A DNA stretch of 25,398 nucleotides, taken from assembly GCA_900312665.1 (NCBI GenBank), contig ONZQ02000028.1:1-25398 (forward strand). Reading direction: 5' to 3'. Within the stretch, counting starts at the first letter, position 1, and each line of letters opens with the position of its first letter. Position numbers and translations under genes: made by a program. This document shows, piece after piece, positions 9,666-19,308 of this stretch. This DNA is from Cephalotrichum gorgonifer. Lineage: Eukaryota > Ascomycota > Sordariomycetes > Microascales > Microascaceae. The notes under the pieces are model-generated. The model had not been told where the DNA came from. It saw nothing but the letters and a program-made list of their open reading frames with translations, and did no database searches.

Positions 9666-9750
9666 AGGAAGATTCGTTTGTAGGTATGACGGGCTGAATT
9701 GTAAATTCAATAACTAACAGCTATCAAAGGTTCGAGTCCTTTTCTTCGTA
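9666..9750 (+). tRNA. trnY: tRNA-Tyr (GTA), copy 1
   Basis: It is class II with a long variable arm; the anticodon loop TTGTAAA gives GTA, and the T arm AAAGGTTCGAGTCCTTT is perfect. The acceptor AGGAAGA/TCTTCGT has a G-G clash at the second pair, and the D-stem side is one base shorter than in copy 3. It is the most divergent copy and may be decaying. Confidence 0.8.
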
Positions 9751-10242
9751 AACAGGTACATATCCGTCAATTAATGGGTAGTAATTTGTATCTTTAGTAT
9801 TAGTAATACATTATTTTACCTATAATAAGTATAAACTTATTAGTCTAAACCCAGAGATAAGTAGAACCGGGAATAAGTGGATTAATTATATAGGTAAAAA
9901 GTCTTAGACTTTTACTCAAACATTAAGTTGTTCTTAGAGTATAAATTCTAGCATATCCTATCCTACTAAGGCTCCTTCTATTACTAGATTAGCTACTAAT
10001 CTAGCTATGGTTGAAGGAACAATTCTATTAGATGCCCTGTAAGGGATATTAAGGAGAACAATAATAACTAGCGTATTATAAATTATTGTTACTATACTAT
10101 AACCATGATTCTTTTATACTATAAATTGTAGAATATCTGACTTAATCAGAATTTAGTTCTATGAGGAACTAATTCTAAAAAGGCCAAAAATATATTGGTT
10201 TCTCTTCCTGACCAAGAAAAATCCAATATAAAAAATATTAAC
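9751..10242 (+). other. Structured spacer between tRNA-Tyr copy 1 and cox1
   Basis: This is 492 bases with no gene recognised. Bases 9752-9787 resemble the flank downstream of the other tRNA-Tyr copies (ACAGGT..ATATCC, then GTCAATTAATGGGTAG). Several hairpins follow: AAAAGTC/GACTTTT (9897-9913); CTAGATTA/TAATCTAG (9984-10004) enclosed by TCCTTC/GAAGGA (9973-10018); and TTAGTTC/GAACTAA (about 10153-10171). Bases from about 10135 are in an open frame with cox1 but without any ATG. Confidence 0.65.
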
Positions 10243-11844
10243 TTATCTTCAATAAGTTTGAATGTAGAAAGATGATTCTTTTCTACAAATGCTAAAGATA
10301 TTGGAAATTTATATTTAATTTTTGCATTATTTTCAGGGTTATTAGGTACAGCTTTTTCTGTTTTAATAAGAATAGAATTAAGTGGACCTGGTGTACAATA
10401 CATATCGGATAATCAATTATATAATAGTATAATTACAGCTCACGCAATATTAATGATATTCTTTATGGTTATGCCTGCATTAATAGGAGGTTTTGGTAAT
10501 TTCTTAATGCCTTTAATGGTAGGAGGACCTGATATGGCATTCCCTAGACTTAATAATATAAGTTTCTGACTATTACCACCTAGTTTACTATTCCTAGTCT
10601 TTTCTGCATGTATAGAAGGAGGTGCAGGTACAGGATGAACTCTTTACCCACCTTTAGCGGGAATACAAAGTCATAGTGGACCTAGTGTAGATTTAGCTAT
10701 TTTTGCTTTACATTTATCAGGGATAAGTAGTTTATTAGGTGCAGTAAACTTTATAACTACTATTGCTAATATGAGAACTCCAGGTATTAAATTACATAAA
10801 TTAGCTTTATTTGGTTGAGCCGTAGTTATAACAGCTGTGTTATTATTATTATCATTACCTGTTTTAGCAGGAGCCATTACTATGGTATTAACTGATAGAA
10901 ATTTTAATACTTCATTCTTTGAAACAGCTGGAGGAGGTGATCCTATACTATACCAACATTTATTCTGATTTTTCGGTCACCCTGAAGTTTATATTTTAAT
11001 TATTCCTGGTTTTGGTATAATTAGTACAACTTTATCTGCTAATTCTAATAAAACTATTTTTGGTTACATAGGTATGGTATATGCTATGTTATCTATTGGT
11101 ATATTAGGATTTATTGTTTGAAGTCATCATATGTATACAGTAGGTTTAGATGTTGATACTAGAGCTTACTTCACAGCCGCTACTTTAATTATTGCTGTAC
11201 CTACAGGAATTAAAATATTCTCTTGATTAGCTACATGTTACGGAGGATCTATTAAATTAACACCATCTATGTTATTTGGATTAGGTTTTGTGTTTATGTT
11301 TACTATAGGAGGATTAAGTGGTGTAGTTTTAGCTAACGCTTCTCTTGATATAGCATTCCATGATACTTACTACGTAGTTGCTCACTTCCATTATGTTTTA
11401 AGTATGGGTGCTGTTTTTGCCATGTTTAGTGGATGATATTTCTGATCTCCTAAAATATTAGGTTTAAATTATAATATCTATCTATCTAAACTTCAATTCT
11501 GATTATTATTCATAGGTGTTAATTTAACATTCTTCCCTCAACATTTCTTAGGTTTACAAGGAATGCCTAGAAGAATAAGTGATTACCCTGATGCATTTAC
11601 AGGTTGAAATATAGTAAGTAGTTTTGGATCAATAGTTAGTGTTATAGCTGCTTGATTATTCTTATTTATTGTTTACCAACAATTAACAGTAGGAGAAGCT
11701 GCTACAAGATATCCTTGATTAACACTTCCTTTCCATACTGATTCTTTAAGAGGTTACTTAAATAGAAATTACAACAGTATAGAATGAGCTTTAAGTAGTC
11801 CACCTAAACCACACGCATTTGTATCATTACCTGTGCAAAGTTAA
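10243..11844 (+). CDS. cox1: Cytochrome c oxidase subunit 1 (non-ATG start)
   Basis: This encodes the catalytic subunit of complex IV carrying haem a, haem a3 and CuB (533 aa from the chosen start). Visible motifs are STNAKDIG near the N-terminus, [13 protein letters not shown] with the CuB ligand and cross-linked Tyr, [20 protein letters not shown], and [12 protein letters not shown] with the haem ligands. Trp is UGA throughout. There is no in-frame ATG between the upstream stop (about 10131) and deep inside the gene. The chosen start, TTA at 10243, aligns the following [10 protein letters not shown] with the N-terminus I recall for Neurospora COX1 (MSSISIWTERW). TTG at 10258 or 10189 are alternatives. 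It is intron-free, unusual for this common intron host. Confidence 0.93.
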
Positions 11845-11883
11845 AACCCAAAAAAGTTATATTAATATCATTAATATAATGAT

Positions 11884-11954
11884 GCTTCATTAGCTCAATG
11901 GCAGAGCCGAATACTTCTAATATTCTGATTTTAGTTCGACCCTAAAATGAAGTA
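11884..11954 (+). tRNA. trnR: tRNA-Arg (TCT)
   Basis: The acceptor GCTTCAT pairs with ATGAAGT, the first pair being G-U. The anticodon stem GAATA/TATTC encloses CTTCTAA (TCT, reading AGA and AGG). AGA is the usual Arg codon here. It lies between cox1 and nad1, as in the common Sordariomycete order. Confidence 0.9.
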
Positions 11955-12090
11955 AATTTAAAAAAGAAAATATTATTATACATTTGATAATATTGTTATT
12001 TTATAGATAAAGGTTTATATTGAGAAATTTCGGATATTATTATCAATAAATTTTATTTAAAGGCTGTCAATAAGATTAATTTTAAAAATT

Positions 12091-13242
12091 ATGAACAATT
12101 CAACAAATTATATTCACATGGATAATATCTACATAAACAACTATGTAAATCTTTTATCTTTTTTAGAAGTTGTTTTATTGTTATTACCTGCGTTACTTGC
12201 TGTAGCATTTGTGACAGTAGCGGAAAGAAAAACAATGGCTAGTATGCAAAGAAGACTTGGACCTAATGCTGTAGGATACTACGGTTTATTACAAGCTTTT
12301 GCAGATGCCTTAAAACTTATATTAAAAGAATATGTAGCACCTACACAATCTAATTTATTCTTATTCTTTTTAGGGCCAGTTGTTACATTAATCTTCGCTT
12401 TATTAGGTTACGCAGTTGTACCTTATGGTCCAGGATTATCAATCTCAGATTTAGATTTAGGAATATTTTACATTCTAGCGGTATCATCTATAGCTACTTA
12501 TGGAATACTACTTGCAGGATGAAGTGCTAATAGTAAATACGCTTTCTTAGGTTCATTACGTAGTACTGCTCAATTAATAAGTTACGAATTAGTTTTAAGT
12601 TCTGCTATATTATTAATTGTTATGATTACTAATAGTTTAAATCTTAATGCAACAGTACAATTTCAAAAAATAGTTTGACTTATGTTACCTTTATTGCCTA
12701 TTTTATTAATATTCTTTATAGGATCTGTAGCTGAAACTAATAGAGCTCCTTTTGATTTAGCAGAAGCGGAATCTGAGTTAGTTAGTGGATTTATGACAGA
12801 GCACGCAGCTGTTATTTTTGTTTTCTTCTTCTTAGCTGAATATTCTAGTATATTATTAATGTGTATACTAACTAGTATATTCTTTATGGGAGGATATTTA
12901 GTGTCTTATGATGTAATTTACTTGTTTGATAAATTAAATTTCATATGAGGGTATATTTTTGATGTTGATTTAATATCATGATATGATAATATTAAACTTC
13001 AAGCATTATTAAAAAATCCATTTATGAATGGTCTATTATCTGGTTTAATCTTAGGGTTAAAAAGTTCAATACTAGTTTTTGTTTTCATTTGAGTTAGAGC
13101 TTCATTCCCTAGAATAAGATTTGATCAATTAATGTCATTCTGTTGAATGGTATTATTACCTTTATTATTCGCATTTATTATTTTAATACCTTGCGTATTA
13201 TTTCAATTTAATGCATTTTTAATAAACACTAATATATTATAA
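12091..13242 (+). CDS. nad1: NADH dehydrogenase subunit 1
   Basis: This encodes the membrane subunit of complex I that shapes the quinone channel at the junction with the peripheral arm (383 aa). The motif AERKTMASMQRRLGPNAVG lies at about residues 45-63, and the conserved acidic quinone-site loop AETNRAPFDLAEAESELVSG follows. The N-terminus from the first ATG has about 20 polar residues before the first helix; a second ATG at 12118 would shorten it by 9 residues. The ending is TTATAA. It is directly downstream of cox1-tRNA-Arg, the standard neighbourhood. Confidence 0.95.
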
Positions 13243-13452
13243 TGAAAGTCCTATAAAGTATACTTCATGTTATTATAGCCGATATAAATCTAATTATTCT
13301 ATATTAGTATAAAAAGATTTTACCTTAAGGTCTTACAGTAATTGTCTACTCTATTCTATTTATATATATACATCTAATTACACTATAGTTATAAAAGAAT
13401 TATGCTTAAAGCTTAATAACCAAAAAACATATTTAATTTAGGTTAAAACTTA
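13243..13452 (+). other. Spacer between nad1 and the cox2 leader
   Basis: This is 210 AT-rich bases with no gene recognised. It contains a short palindrome ACCTTAAGGT (about 13321-13330) and a TA run (TATATATATA, about 13360-13370). A GAAAGTC motif right after nad1 recalls an RNase P RNA element but lacks a partner. Confidence 0.5.
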
Positions 13453-13503
13453 GAAAAACCAAAAACAAAAAAAAAACAACAACAACAAAACAAAAAACAA
13501 AAA
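13453..13503 (+). promoter_or_regulatory. A/C-only leader of cox2 with CAA repeats
   Basis: This run of about 51 bases directly before the cox2 ATG contains only A and C (with ACAACAACAACAAAAC in the middle) and no G or T after the last GAAAAA. Such a tract cannot form stable base pairs, so it would give an unstructured ribosome-entry leader. Its role in translation is inferred; fungal mitochondrial mRNAs lack classical Shine-Dalgarno pairing. Confidence 0.55.
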
Positions 13504-14259
13504 ATGATAAATATATTAAAAGACTTACAAGTAAGATTAGATGCACCTACTCCTTGAGGTATATACTTTCAAGACAGTGCAACACCTCAAATGGAAGGTT
13601 TAGTAGAATTACACGATATAATTATGTACTACTTAGTGATAATATTATTTAGTGTAGGATGAGTATTATTTTCATTAATATGAAATTTTAATGATAAAAA
13701 ATCACCTATCTCACACAAATATTTAAACCATGGAACATTAATAGAATTAATATGAACTATTACTCCTGCTATAATATTAATATTAATAGCTTTCCCTTCT
13801 TTTAAATTATTATACTTAATGGATGAAATAAATGATCCATCTATGACAATAATAGCGGAAGGTCACCAATGATATTGAAGTTATCAATATCCTGATTTCT
13901 TAGATTCAAATAATGATTTAATAGAATTTGATTCTTACATAGTACCTGATTCAGATCTAGAGTCTGGAGCTTTAAGATTATTAGAAGTAGATAATAGAGT
14001 AATTCTTCCCGAATTAACTCATGTTAGAATACTAGTAACATCTGGAGATGTAATACATTCTTTTGCTGTACCTTCTTTAGGTCTTAAAGTTGATGCATAT
14101 CCTGGTAGATTAAATGAAATATCTGTTTTTATAAATAGAGAAGGAGTATATTATGGACAATGTTCTGAAATATGTGGTATACTACATTCTTCTATGCCTA
14201 TTGCTATTGAAGCGATAAGTCCTTCTAAATTTATAAATTGATTATACAATTATAATTAG
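13504..14259 (+). CDS. cox2: Cytochrome c oxidase subunit 2
   Basis: This encodes the complex IV subunit that receives electrons from cytochrome c at the binuclear CuA centre (251 aa). Two N-terminal membrane helices are followed by an intermembrane-space domain. The aromatic electron-entry patch reads EGHQWYWSYQYPDF (its Trp codons are UGA). The CuA ligands are visible in GQCSEICGILHSSMP, and the upstream ligand His lies in SGDVIHSFAVPSLG. The N-terminus MINILKDLQVRLDAPTPWG matches family processing regions. In the common order cox2 follows atp9; here it follows nad1. Confidence 0.97.
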
Positions 14260-14267
14260 TAATCAAA

Positions 14268-14340
14268 GGGGTATTAGTCTTAATTGGTAAAGAATAGTAT
14301 TACGGCCACTAAGTTATAAGTTCGAGTCTTATATGCCCCT
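14268..14340 (+). tRNA. trnR: tRNA-Arg (ACG)
   Basis: The acceptor GGGGTAT pairs with ATGCCCC. The anticodon loop TTACGGC gives ACG (reading CGN), with one mismatch closing the loop. T arm: TAAGTTCGAGTCTTA. It accompanies cox2 and nad4L as in related fungi. Confidence 0.85.
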
Positions 14341-14518
14341 GCGGACTCCACTCAGTAAAATAAACTGATAAGTGCTGCATAATTACAAAGTAGCCTTTTT
14401 TACACGTCTGAATATTTCTAGTTTATATTAACCAGGGATATTTTGTATATATATACCCATAATGTGTGGTGTATTATACCTTGCTTGAATAATTTTTAAA
14501 ATAATTAAATAAAACAAA
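14341..14518 (+). other. Spacer between tRNA-Arg(ACG) and nad4L
   Basis: This is 178 bases without a recognised gene. The 5' third (GCGGACTCCACTCAG...) is less AT-rich than the remainder, and the 3' end is the A-rich nad4L leader (AATTAAATAAAACAAA). I could not fold a tRNA from it. Confidence 0.5.
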
Positions 14519-14788
14519 ATGAGTTTAACTTTAATACTTTTTTTAATAGGAATCTTAGGATTCGTATTTAATAGAAAAAATATAATATTGATGCTTATTT
14601 CAATTGAAATAATGCTATTGTCTGTAACATTCCTTATATTAGTAAGTTCTATAAGTTTAGACGATATAATAGGACAAAGTTATGCAATATATATAATAAT
14701 AACAGCTGGAGCCGAATCTGCAATAGGGTTAGGTATCTTAGTTGCTTTTTATAGATTAAGAGGATCTATTGCATTTGAACATAAATAA
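14519..14788 (+). CDS. nad4L: NADH dehydrogenase subunit 4L
   Basis: This encodes a small complex I membrane subunit (89 aa, three helices). The family blocks are GILGFVFNRKNIILMLISIE with the conserved membrane Glu, and ITAGAESAIGLGILVAFYR with a second one. The last A of its TAA stop is the A of the nad5 ATG, a one-base overlap typical for this gene pair in filamentous fungi and indicative of a shared mRNA with coupled translation. Confidence 0.97.
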   Translation: MSLTLILFLIGILGFVFNRKNIILMLISIEIMLLSVTFLILVSSISLDDIIGQSYAIYIIITAGAESAIGLGILVAFYRLRGSIAFEHK

Positions 14789-16809
14789 TGTATCTAAGTA
14801 TAATCTTTTTACCTTTATTAGGGTCTACAGTATCTGGATTTTTTGGTAGAAAATCTGGTATAACAGGATCACATATTATTAGTACTGCTAGTATAATACT
14901 AACAACAATTTTATCTCTTATCGCTTTTTTCGAAATAGGTCTTAATAATAATACAGTATCTATTTCTTTATTTGAATGATTAGTAAGTGAATCATTTAAT
15001 ATAGTATGAAATTTCCAATTCGATAGTTTAACAGTATCCATGTTAATCCCAGTCTTAGTAATAAGTTCTTTAGTTCATATATATTCTATAGGATATATGA
15101 GTAATGACCCACACAATCAAAGATTTTTTAGTTATTTAAACTTGTTTACTTTTATGATGATATTATTAGTTACAGGAAATAATTATTTATTAATGTTTGT
15201 AGGATGAGAAGGTGTAGGAGTTTGTTCTTATCTTTTAGTTAGTTTCTGATTCACTAGAATAGCAGCTAACCAGAGTTCTATATCTGCTTTCTTGACTAAT
15301 AGAGTAGGTGATTGTTTCTTAATAATAGGTATGTTAGGTTTATTATGAACATTAGGTAATTTAGATTACAGTACTGTTTTTTCATTGGCTCCCTATATTA
15401 ACTCAAATGTTGTAACTATAATAGGAATATGTTTATTAATAGGTGCTATGGCTAAAAGTGCTCAAATAGGACTTCATATTTGATTACCTATGGCTATGGA
15501 AGGGCCTACTCCTGTTTCTGCCTTAATACACGCAGCTACTATGGTTACTGCTGGAGTATATTTATTAATACGTTCATCTCCTTTTATCGAGTATAGTTCT
15601 ACGTTATTACTAATATGTTTATGATTAGGGGCTATAACAACTTTATCTAGTTCTATGATAGGATTATTTCAAGGAGATATTAAAAAAATTATAGCTTATT
15701 CTACTATGAGTCAACTAGGTATGATGGTTATTGCAATTGGATTATCTTCATATAATGTTGCTTTATTTCATCTTATTAATCACGCTTTCTATAAAGGACT
15801 ATTGTTCTTAGGGGCTGGAGCTGTTATTCACGCAGTGGCTGATAATCAGGATTTAAGAAAATACGGAGGGTTAATACATTGATTGCCTTTAACTTATTCT
15901 GTTATTTTAATAGCTAGTCTTAGTTTAGTAGCATTCCCATTTATGACAGGATTCTATAGTAAAGATCTTATATTAGAATCTTCTTATGGTCAATATCATT
16001 TCCCTAGTATAGCTGTATACTTTATCGGAGCTATAGGTGCGATGTTCACTACTTTATATTCAGTTAAAGTATTATATCTAACTTTTATAGCTAATCCTAA
16101 TGGATCTTTAAATTATTATAAAAATGCACATGAAGGTAATATTTATATGAGTCTTCCTTTAGTTATTTTAGCTATTTTCTCTATATATTTTGGATATTTA
16201 ACTAAAGATATTTACGTAGGTTTAGGATCAGGATTCTTTAATAACAATAGTATTTTCATTCATCCTATGCATGAAATTTTAATAAGTGCGGAATTTGGGC
16301 TTAGTACAATAGTAAAATTATTGCCATTTATTCTTACAATCTCTGCTACTGCTTTTGCTATAGTTTTCTTCGAATTTTATCCTTATTTCACTAACAAGAT
16401 TAAATTAAGTAAAATAGGTTATAATATATTTGGATTCTTTAATCAACGTCTATTAATAGAATTATTTGTTAATAAATATATAGTTAACGTAGTGTTAAAG
16501 CTAGGAGGTCAAACAACCAAAGTCTTAGATAGAGGAAGTATTGAATTAATAGGTCCTTTCGGGGCTGAAAAATCCTTATTAACAATAGGTAAACTAATAA
16601 ATAGTTTAAGTACAGGTATGGTTACTAACTATGGATTATATATAATAACAGGTATAATGGTATACATAATGAGTAGTAATTTCTATTTATTTAACATAAA
16701 TAATACATTATTATTATCTATAATAAGTATCAACATATTTGTATACGTTTTAAGTAGACATACTGTGAAACATGGAAATACGATCTCACGGTGGAACCCC
16801 TCTAGTTAA
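14788..16809 (+). CDS. nad5: NADH dehydrogenase subunit 5
   Basis: This encodes the distal antiporter-like subunit of complex I (673 aa). Signature blocks include GWEGVGVCSYLLVSFW, GAMAKSAQIGLHIWLPMAME, GPTPVSALIHAATMVTAGVY and KKIIAYSTMSQLGMM, with many UGA Trp codons. It starts on the last base of the nad4L stop. The final stretch SRHTVKHGNTISRWNPSS is odd: it uses CGG, TGG, AAC and CCC codons in a row, unlike the rest, and looks as if the 3' end was replaced where the gene meets the rearranged tRNA-Tyr junction. Confidence 0.95.
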
Positions 16810-16852
16810 AGAATCAATTATAAATATATTTAATATGACCCACATGGGTCAA

Positions 16853-16937
16853 AAGAAGACTCGTTTGTAGGTATGACGGGTTGAGCTGTAAACTCAATAG
16901 CTAATAGCTATCAAAGGTTCGAGTCCTTTTCTTCTTA
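16853..16937 (+). tRNA. trnY: tRNA-Tyr (GTA), copy 2
   Basis: Perfect acceptor AAGAAGA/TCTTCTT, anticodon loop CTGTAAA (GTA), long variable arm and perfect T arm. From the D loop to the T arm it is almost identical to copy 3. The base at position 8 is C rather than T. A hairpin TGACCCA/TGGGTCA (16836-16851) lies just before it. Confidence 0.85.
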
Positions 16938-17389
16938 CTAATATATCCAAGAGAAAAAAGTAAAATGACAACTAATGGGCTACTAATAGTCAATATTTTT
17001 AAGTTTTATATACCCTAATGTAGAGGATACTTAGCTATAATTCTAATAGAGTTAATAATAGTAGGCTAAAATACAATAAAGTATTTATTTTCGTTATTGC
17101 GTATATAGCCTTAATTTTTATATTTTTTCTATGAGTTCTTTTTAAGTCTTATTTAAAAATCTTTCTAACTAAATATTCTCTTTAAGTGAAAGAGGCAGTT
17201 GCTATTTAGTCTTTATGGAGCTTAGGTCTGATAAGAGTCTATTGGGGGATAGAACATGCTCCCTATATCTAAAAATACAAAAAAGTATAGTATTATATAG
17301 ACCCTGCCGAGCGGCGCTTGTGCGGAGAATACACTAAAATTATTGGTGAATAAAAATTTTAAAAGAATTCAACATGAATATTTTTATTC
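16938..17389 (+). other. Spacer between tRNA-Tyr copy 2 and nad4, with cox3-start relic and GC cluster
   Basis: This is 452 bases with no functional gene recognised. At 16943-16980 lies a relic of the cox3 5' region: ATATCC...AAGAGAAAAAAGTAAAATGACAACTAAT, compared with ATATCC...ATGACAGCTAAT before and at the cox3 start. The middle is AT-rich. From about 17214 the base composition rises, with a GGAGC/GCTCC pairing (about 17218-17263) and a GC cluster ACCCTGCCGAGCGGCGCTTG at 17301-17320. The last bases are the nad4 leader. Confidence 0.65.
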
Positions 17390-18847
17390 ATGTTTTTATG
17401 ATCTTTACTGGTAACGCCTATTATAGGGATATTTGTAATATCTTTATTAAATTCAGGTAAACATTCTATTTTGTATATGAAAAATGTAGCCTTAGGAACA
17501 AGTTTGTTAAATTTAATTATATCTTTTGTTGTGTTTATTCTCTTTAATCTTAGTAGTAATAATCTTCAATTTGTGCAAGAACATTATAATATCCAGTATT
17601 ATGATATCTATTTAGGTATAGACGGTATATCAATATACTTTGTCTTGCTTACAACTATAATAATGCCTATAGCCTTGACATCTAATTGAAACTCTATAAA
17701 ACAAAATATTAAATCTTATTTGATAATAATGTTATTATTAGAATCTTTATTATTAGGAGTATTTTTAGCATTAGATATGTTAGTTTTTTATATTTTTTTT
17801 GAAAGTACACTACCTCCTTTATTTTTATTAATTGGTTTATACGGTTCTAGTAATAAAGTAAGAGCAAGTTATTATATATTTTTATATACACTATGAGGAT
17901 CTTTATTTTTATTATTATCTATATTAACAATATATTCAATAATGGGAACAGTAGACTACGATGTATTATTTAAAACTAATTTTGATTATTTTACTCAAAT
18001 ATTCTTATTTATTGGAATATTTATATCATTTGCCGTAAAAACTCCTGTAATATTTTTAAATAATTGACTATTGAAAGCTCATGTTGAGTCTCCTTTAGGT
18101 GGAAGTATAGTATTAGCAGCTATAGTTTTAAAATTAAGTTTATATGGTATATTTAAATTAATATTACCTATTTTAAACAAAGCTTCTTTAAATTATACTT
18201 TTGTAATTTATACTATAGGAGTAGTAAGTATAATATATGCTAGTTTTAGTACATTAAGAACTATTGACATCAAAGAATTAATAGCTTATAGTTCTGTTTC
18301 TCATGCAGCAGTATATTTAATAGGTGCATTTAGTAATAGTATACAAGGAATAGAAGGAGCAATAGTATTAGGTCTAGCTCACGGATTTGTATCTAGTGGT
18401 TTATTTATATGTGTAGGAGGTGTATTATATGACAGATCACACACAAGAATTATATACTTCTACAAAGGTATAGCACAATTAATGCCATTATTCTCGGTAT
18501 TATATTTTATACTATGTTTAGGTAATTGTGGTGCACCTTTAACATTAAATTTCATAGGTGAATTTATGTCTCTTTACGGTGTATTAGAAAGATTACCATT
18601 ATTAGGAGTACTAGCTTGTTCTTCAATAGTGTTATCTGCAGCATATACTATATTTATGTTTAATAGAATTTCTTTTGGTGGGTTCTTTACTCAATTACTT
18701 TTAAAAGAAAACATATTCGATGTGAATAAAAGAGAATTTACTATATTATTAATATTAACTGCATTTACTGTAATATTAGGTATATACCCTTCTATAATAT
18801 TAGATGGTTTACACTATTATGTTAATAACTTAATCTATAAAGTATAG
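17390..18847 (+). CDS. nad4: NADH dehydrogenase subunit 4
   Basis: This encodes an antiporter-like membrane subunit of complex I (485 aa). The N-terminus MFLWSLLVTPIIGIF uses UGA for Trp; an in-frame TAA lies at 17360, so the ATG at 17390 is the only good start. Family blocks are DGISIYFVLLTTIIMP, FFESTLPPLFLLIGLYG, LKAHVESPLGGSIVLAAIVL with the key membrane Lys, and ELIAYSSVSHAAVYLIG. It begins the nad4-atp8-atp6-rns run that is conserved in Sordariomycetes; normally nad1 precedes it, but here cox2-nad4L-nad5-tRNA-Tyr intervene. Confidence 0.96.
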
Positions 18848-19002
18848 TCCATCCTTTACCTCTTTGTCACTTTGCTTATTTTACTTAAAATAAGTAGAGA
18901 AAGTGGTTAATAATATAACTAAAATAAAATTAAAAAGATGTTATTTTTTCATAATTTAAAATAATATTTTTATGTATTAAAATTAAAAACCTAAAAAAAA
19001 AT

Positions 19003-19161
19003 ATGCCTCAATTAGTACCTTTTTATTTTATGAACGAAGTATTTTTTACTTTCGTGTTAATAGTAGGAATATTATATATATTATCTAATTATGTATTACC
19101 AAGAATAGTAAGATTATTTATTTCTCGTCTATTTATTAAAAAAATAAATAATATAGGATAA
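19003..19161 (+). CDS. atp8: ATP synthase subunit 8
   Basis: This encodes the short peripheral-stalk subunit of ATP synthase (52 aa). The diagnostic N-terminus MPQLVPFYFMNE is followed by one hydrophobic helix and a basic tail (RLFISRLFIKK). Too short for most ORF filters but unmistakable. It is preceded by a leader with a run of nine A (CTAAAAAAAAATATG), and followed 147 bases later by atp6, the usual pair. Confidence 0.96.
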   Translation: MPQLVPFYFMNEVFFTFVLIVGILYILSNYVLPRIVRLFISRLFIKKINNIG

Positions 19162-19308
19162 ACTTAAACCTCAACTTACGCATACACTTTATTTCCCTAA
19201 AAGGAAATGGTTTACATAAATTTATAAGAATTTTAAGAAGAAAATATAATTTAATCAAAAACAAAACAAATATATTAAGGCTGACAACTAGTAATTTAAT
19301 TACAATTT

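Noticed and set aside
10146..10403. Minus-strand open frame over the cox1 start
   Set aside because: Shadow of cox1; no conserved features.
10671..10877. Minus-strand open frame within cox1
   Set aside because: Shadow of a strongly conserved + strand gene.
13246..13345. GAAAGTCC motif after nad1 with ACAGTAAT about 90 bases later, as an RNase P RNA candidate
   Set aside because: The second element does not match ACAGAA and the adjoining bases cannot pair as P4.
14341..14400. Possible extra tRNA after tRNA-Arg(ACG)
   Set aside because: No acceptor pairing with a T arm could be found.
16965..17020. Short ATG frame after tRNA-Tyr copy 2 as a new gene
   Set aside because: Only the first dozen bases resemble cox3, then the frame ends after 17 codons; it is a relic of the cox3 start.
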